Below are positions 63,250-64,000 of a DNA stretch of 64,000 nucleotides, one piece after another. Each line of letters starts with the position of its first letter. The first letter of the stretch is position 1. The translations under genes and the position numbers were made by a program. The notes beneath the pieces are model-generated. The model saw only the letters and a list, made by a program, of their open reading frames with translations, made no database searches and was not told where the DNA came from. Origin of the DNA: Castanea sativa (lineage: Eukaryota; Streptophyta; Magnoliopsida; Fagales; Fagaceae); the NCBI RefSeq assembly GCF_040712315.1, contig NC_134013.1, positions 16,527,001 to 16,591,000 on the forward strand, given 5' to 3'.

Positions 63250-64000
63250 GGATTTATTTATTTTGTTAAAATTAAAAAGAATTTATTATAAATATTATAA
63301 ATATAATCTTTAACTCTTTTTAAAAAAACACTTAATAACATCAGTAAAAATTAGCTAAAATATCAACAAAAATAACCCAAAGAAAAATATTAGACCAAAT
63401 AACAACAATTATAAGTGAACAAATTATTTAACAAAAAGTCTATTCTAAAATAAAAAGATAAAAATCTCTAATAATTGAAATTTTTAATTCGTTCACTCAT
63501 TCAATAAAAATTAATCTATAATTTTATTTTTCCTGAAAAAACAATACAAAGAAAAATATTGTAGTTGTAAGTTCTTCTTGTTGTACAACAAGTAGAACAT
63601 TTTTACTCTCATTGGTTTTGCAATGAAACAATATATTTTGCTTTCCTTAGTGACTCAGTTTTCAGTTATAGAAAATAACTCTCTTTATTAAATTTTGTAT
63701 AATTTAAATTTCTTAATAATTACCCTAAAAATTCCTAAAGCCATCCGTTTGAGAATAATTTATTTTTAGTAGCTTACTTGCAAAGATTCTATCAAAAAAT
63801 ATGGTTCTTTATCATTTTTACGTCAAACGTGTTACAAAAAATTAAAAAATAATTTATTTTTAAAAAAGTAATAAAAATTAAATTATTTAAAATTATAAAA
63901 CCCAAAAAAAAAACGTAAGACAAAAGGTGAAAAAAAAAAAACAAAACTTTTTCAATAATTTTCAAACACAAACTATATTAGAGACTTTTTGGGACAATTC
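63250..64000. repeat. AT-rich intergenic, copy of 40300-40705
   Basis: 63345-63745 matches 40300-40705 in order. No gene is seen to the window end. Confidence 0.6.

Overview
This is plant nuclear DNA: AT-rich, intron-containing genes, and nested plant-type transposons (hAT, Harbinger-like, Mutator-like, Helitron, Copia) plus integrated pararetrovirus relics. Protein flavour and repeat style suggest a woody rosid, perhaps a Fagales/oak-type tree. The species is a guess and cannot be settled from the sequence alone. No tRNA, rRNA or CRISPR was recognised.

Intact genes are few. A seven-exon YjbQ/UPF0047-family gene (secondary thiamine-phosphate synthase type) lies at 1378-3988 (+). Four paralogous, intronless calmodulin-like (CML37/38/39-type) EF-hand genes lie on the minus strand at 12157-12771, 51780-52394, 57822-58418 and 62183-62767. 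YjbQ and CML alternate: YjbQ - CML1 ... CML2 - broken YjbQ (54.2-56.5 kb) - CML3 - broken YjbQ (60.1-60.5 kb) - CML4. This points to repeated tandem duplication of a YjbQ+CML block in which every CML stayed open and the extra YjbQ copies decayed.

Between CML1 and CML2 lie two decayed minus-strand copies of an NADPH-dependent 2-alkenal/double-bond reductase gene. Copy A (20.6-33.1 kb) is broken by frameshifts, a Harbinger-like insertion in exon 2, a hAT element in exon 3 and a ~6 kb endogenous caulimovirid relic in intron 2. Copy B (45.5-48.55 kb) has an in-frame stop, a damaged splice donor and a Copia element in exon 2.

Mobile DNA: three small hAT-like elements (296-1056, 4324-4894, 17430-18053); a hAT with transposase remnants (20653-22141); TAA/TTA-target Harbinger-like elements (13604-13854, 16088-19157, 31108-32393, 47136-48156, 55420-56375, 60899-61151); Mutator-like or long-TIR elements (16373-17417, 34587-36172, 58864-59510); a solo LTR (33685-34441) and a truncated relative (22745-23280); a LINE-like 3' relic (10370-11140); a complete non-autonomous Helitron (40731-45097); a 5'-truncated Copia (48552-50745); and two unrelated endogenous caulimovirid relics (5.8-8.5 kb and 23.3-29.6 kb), both heavily broken. 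The rest is AT-rich intergenic DNA with microsatellites.
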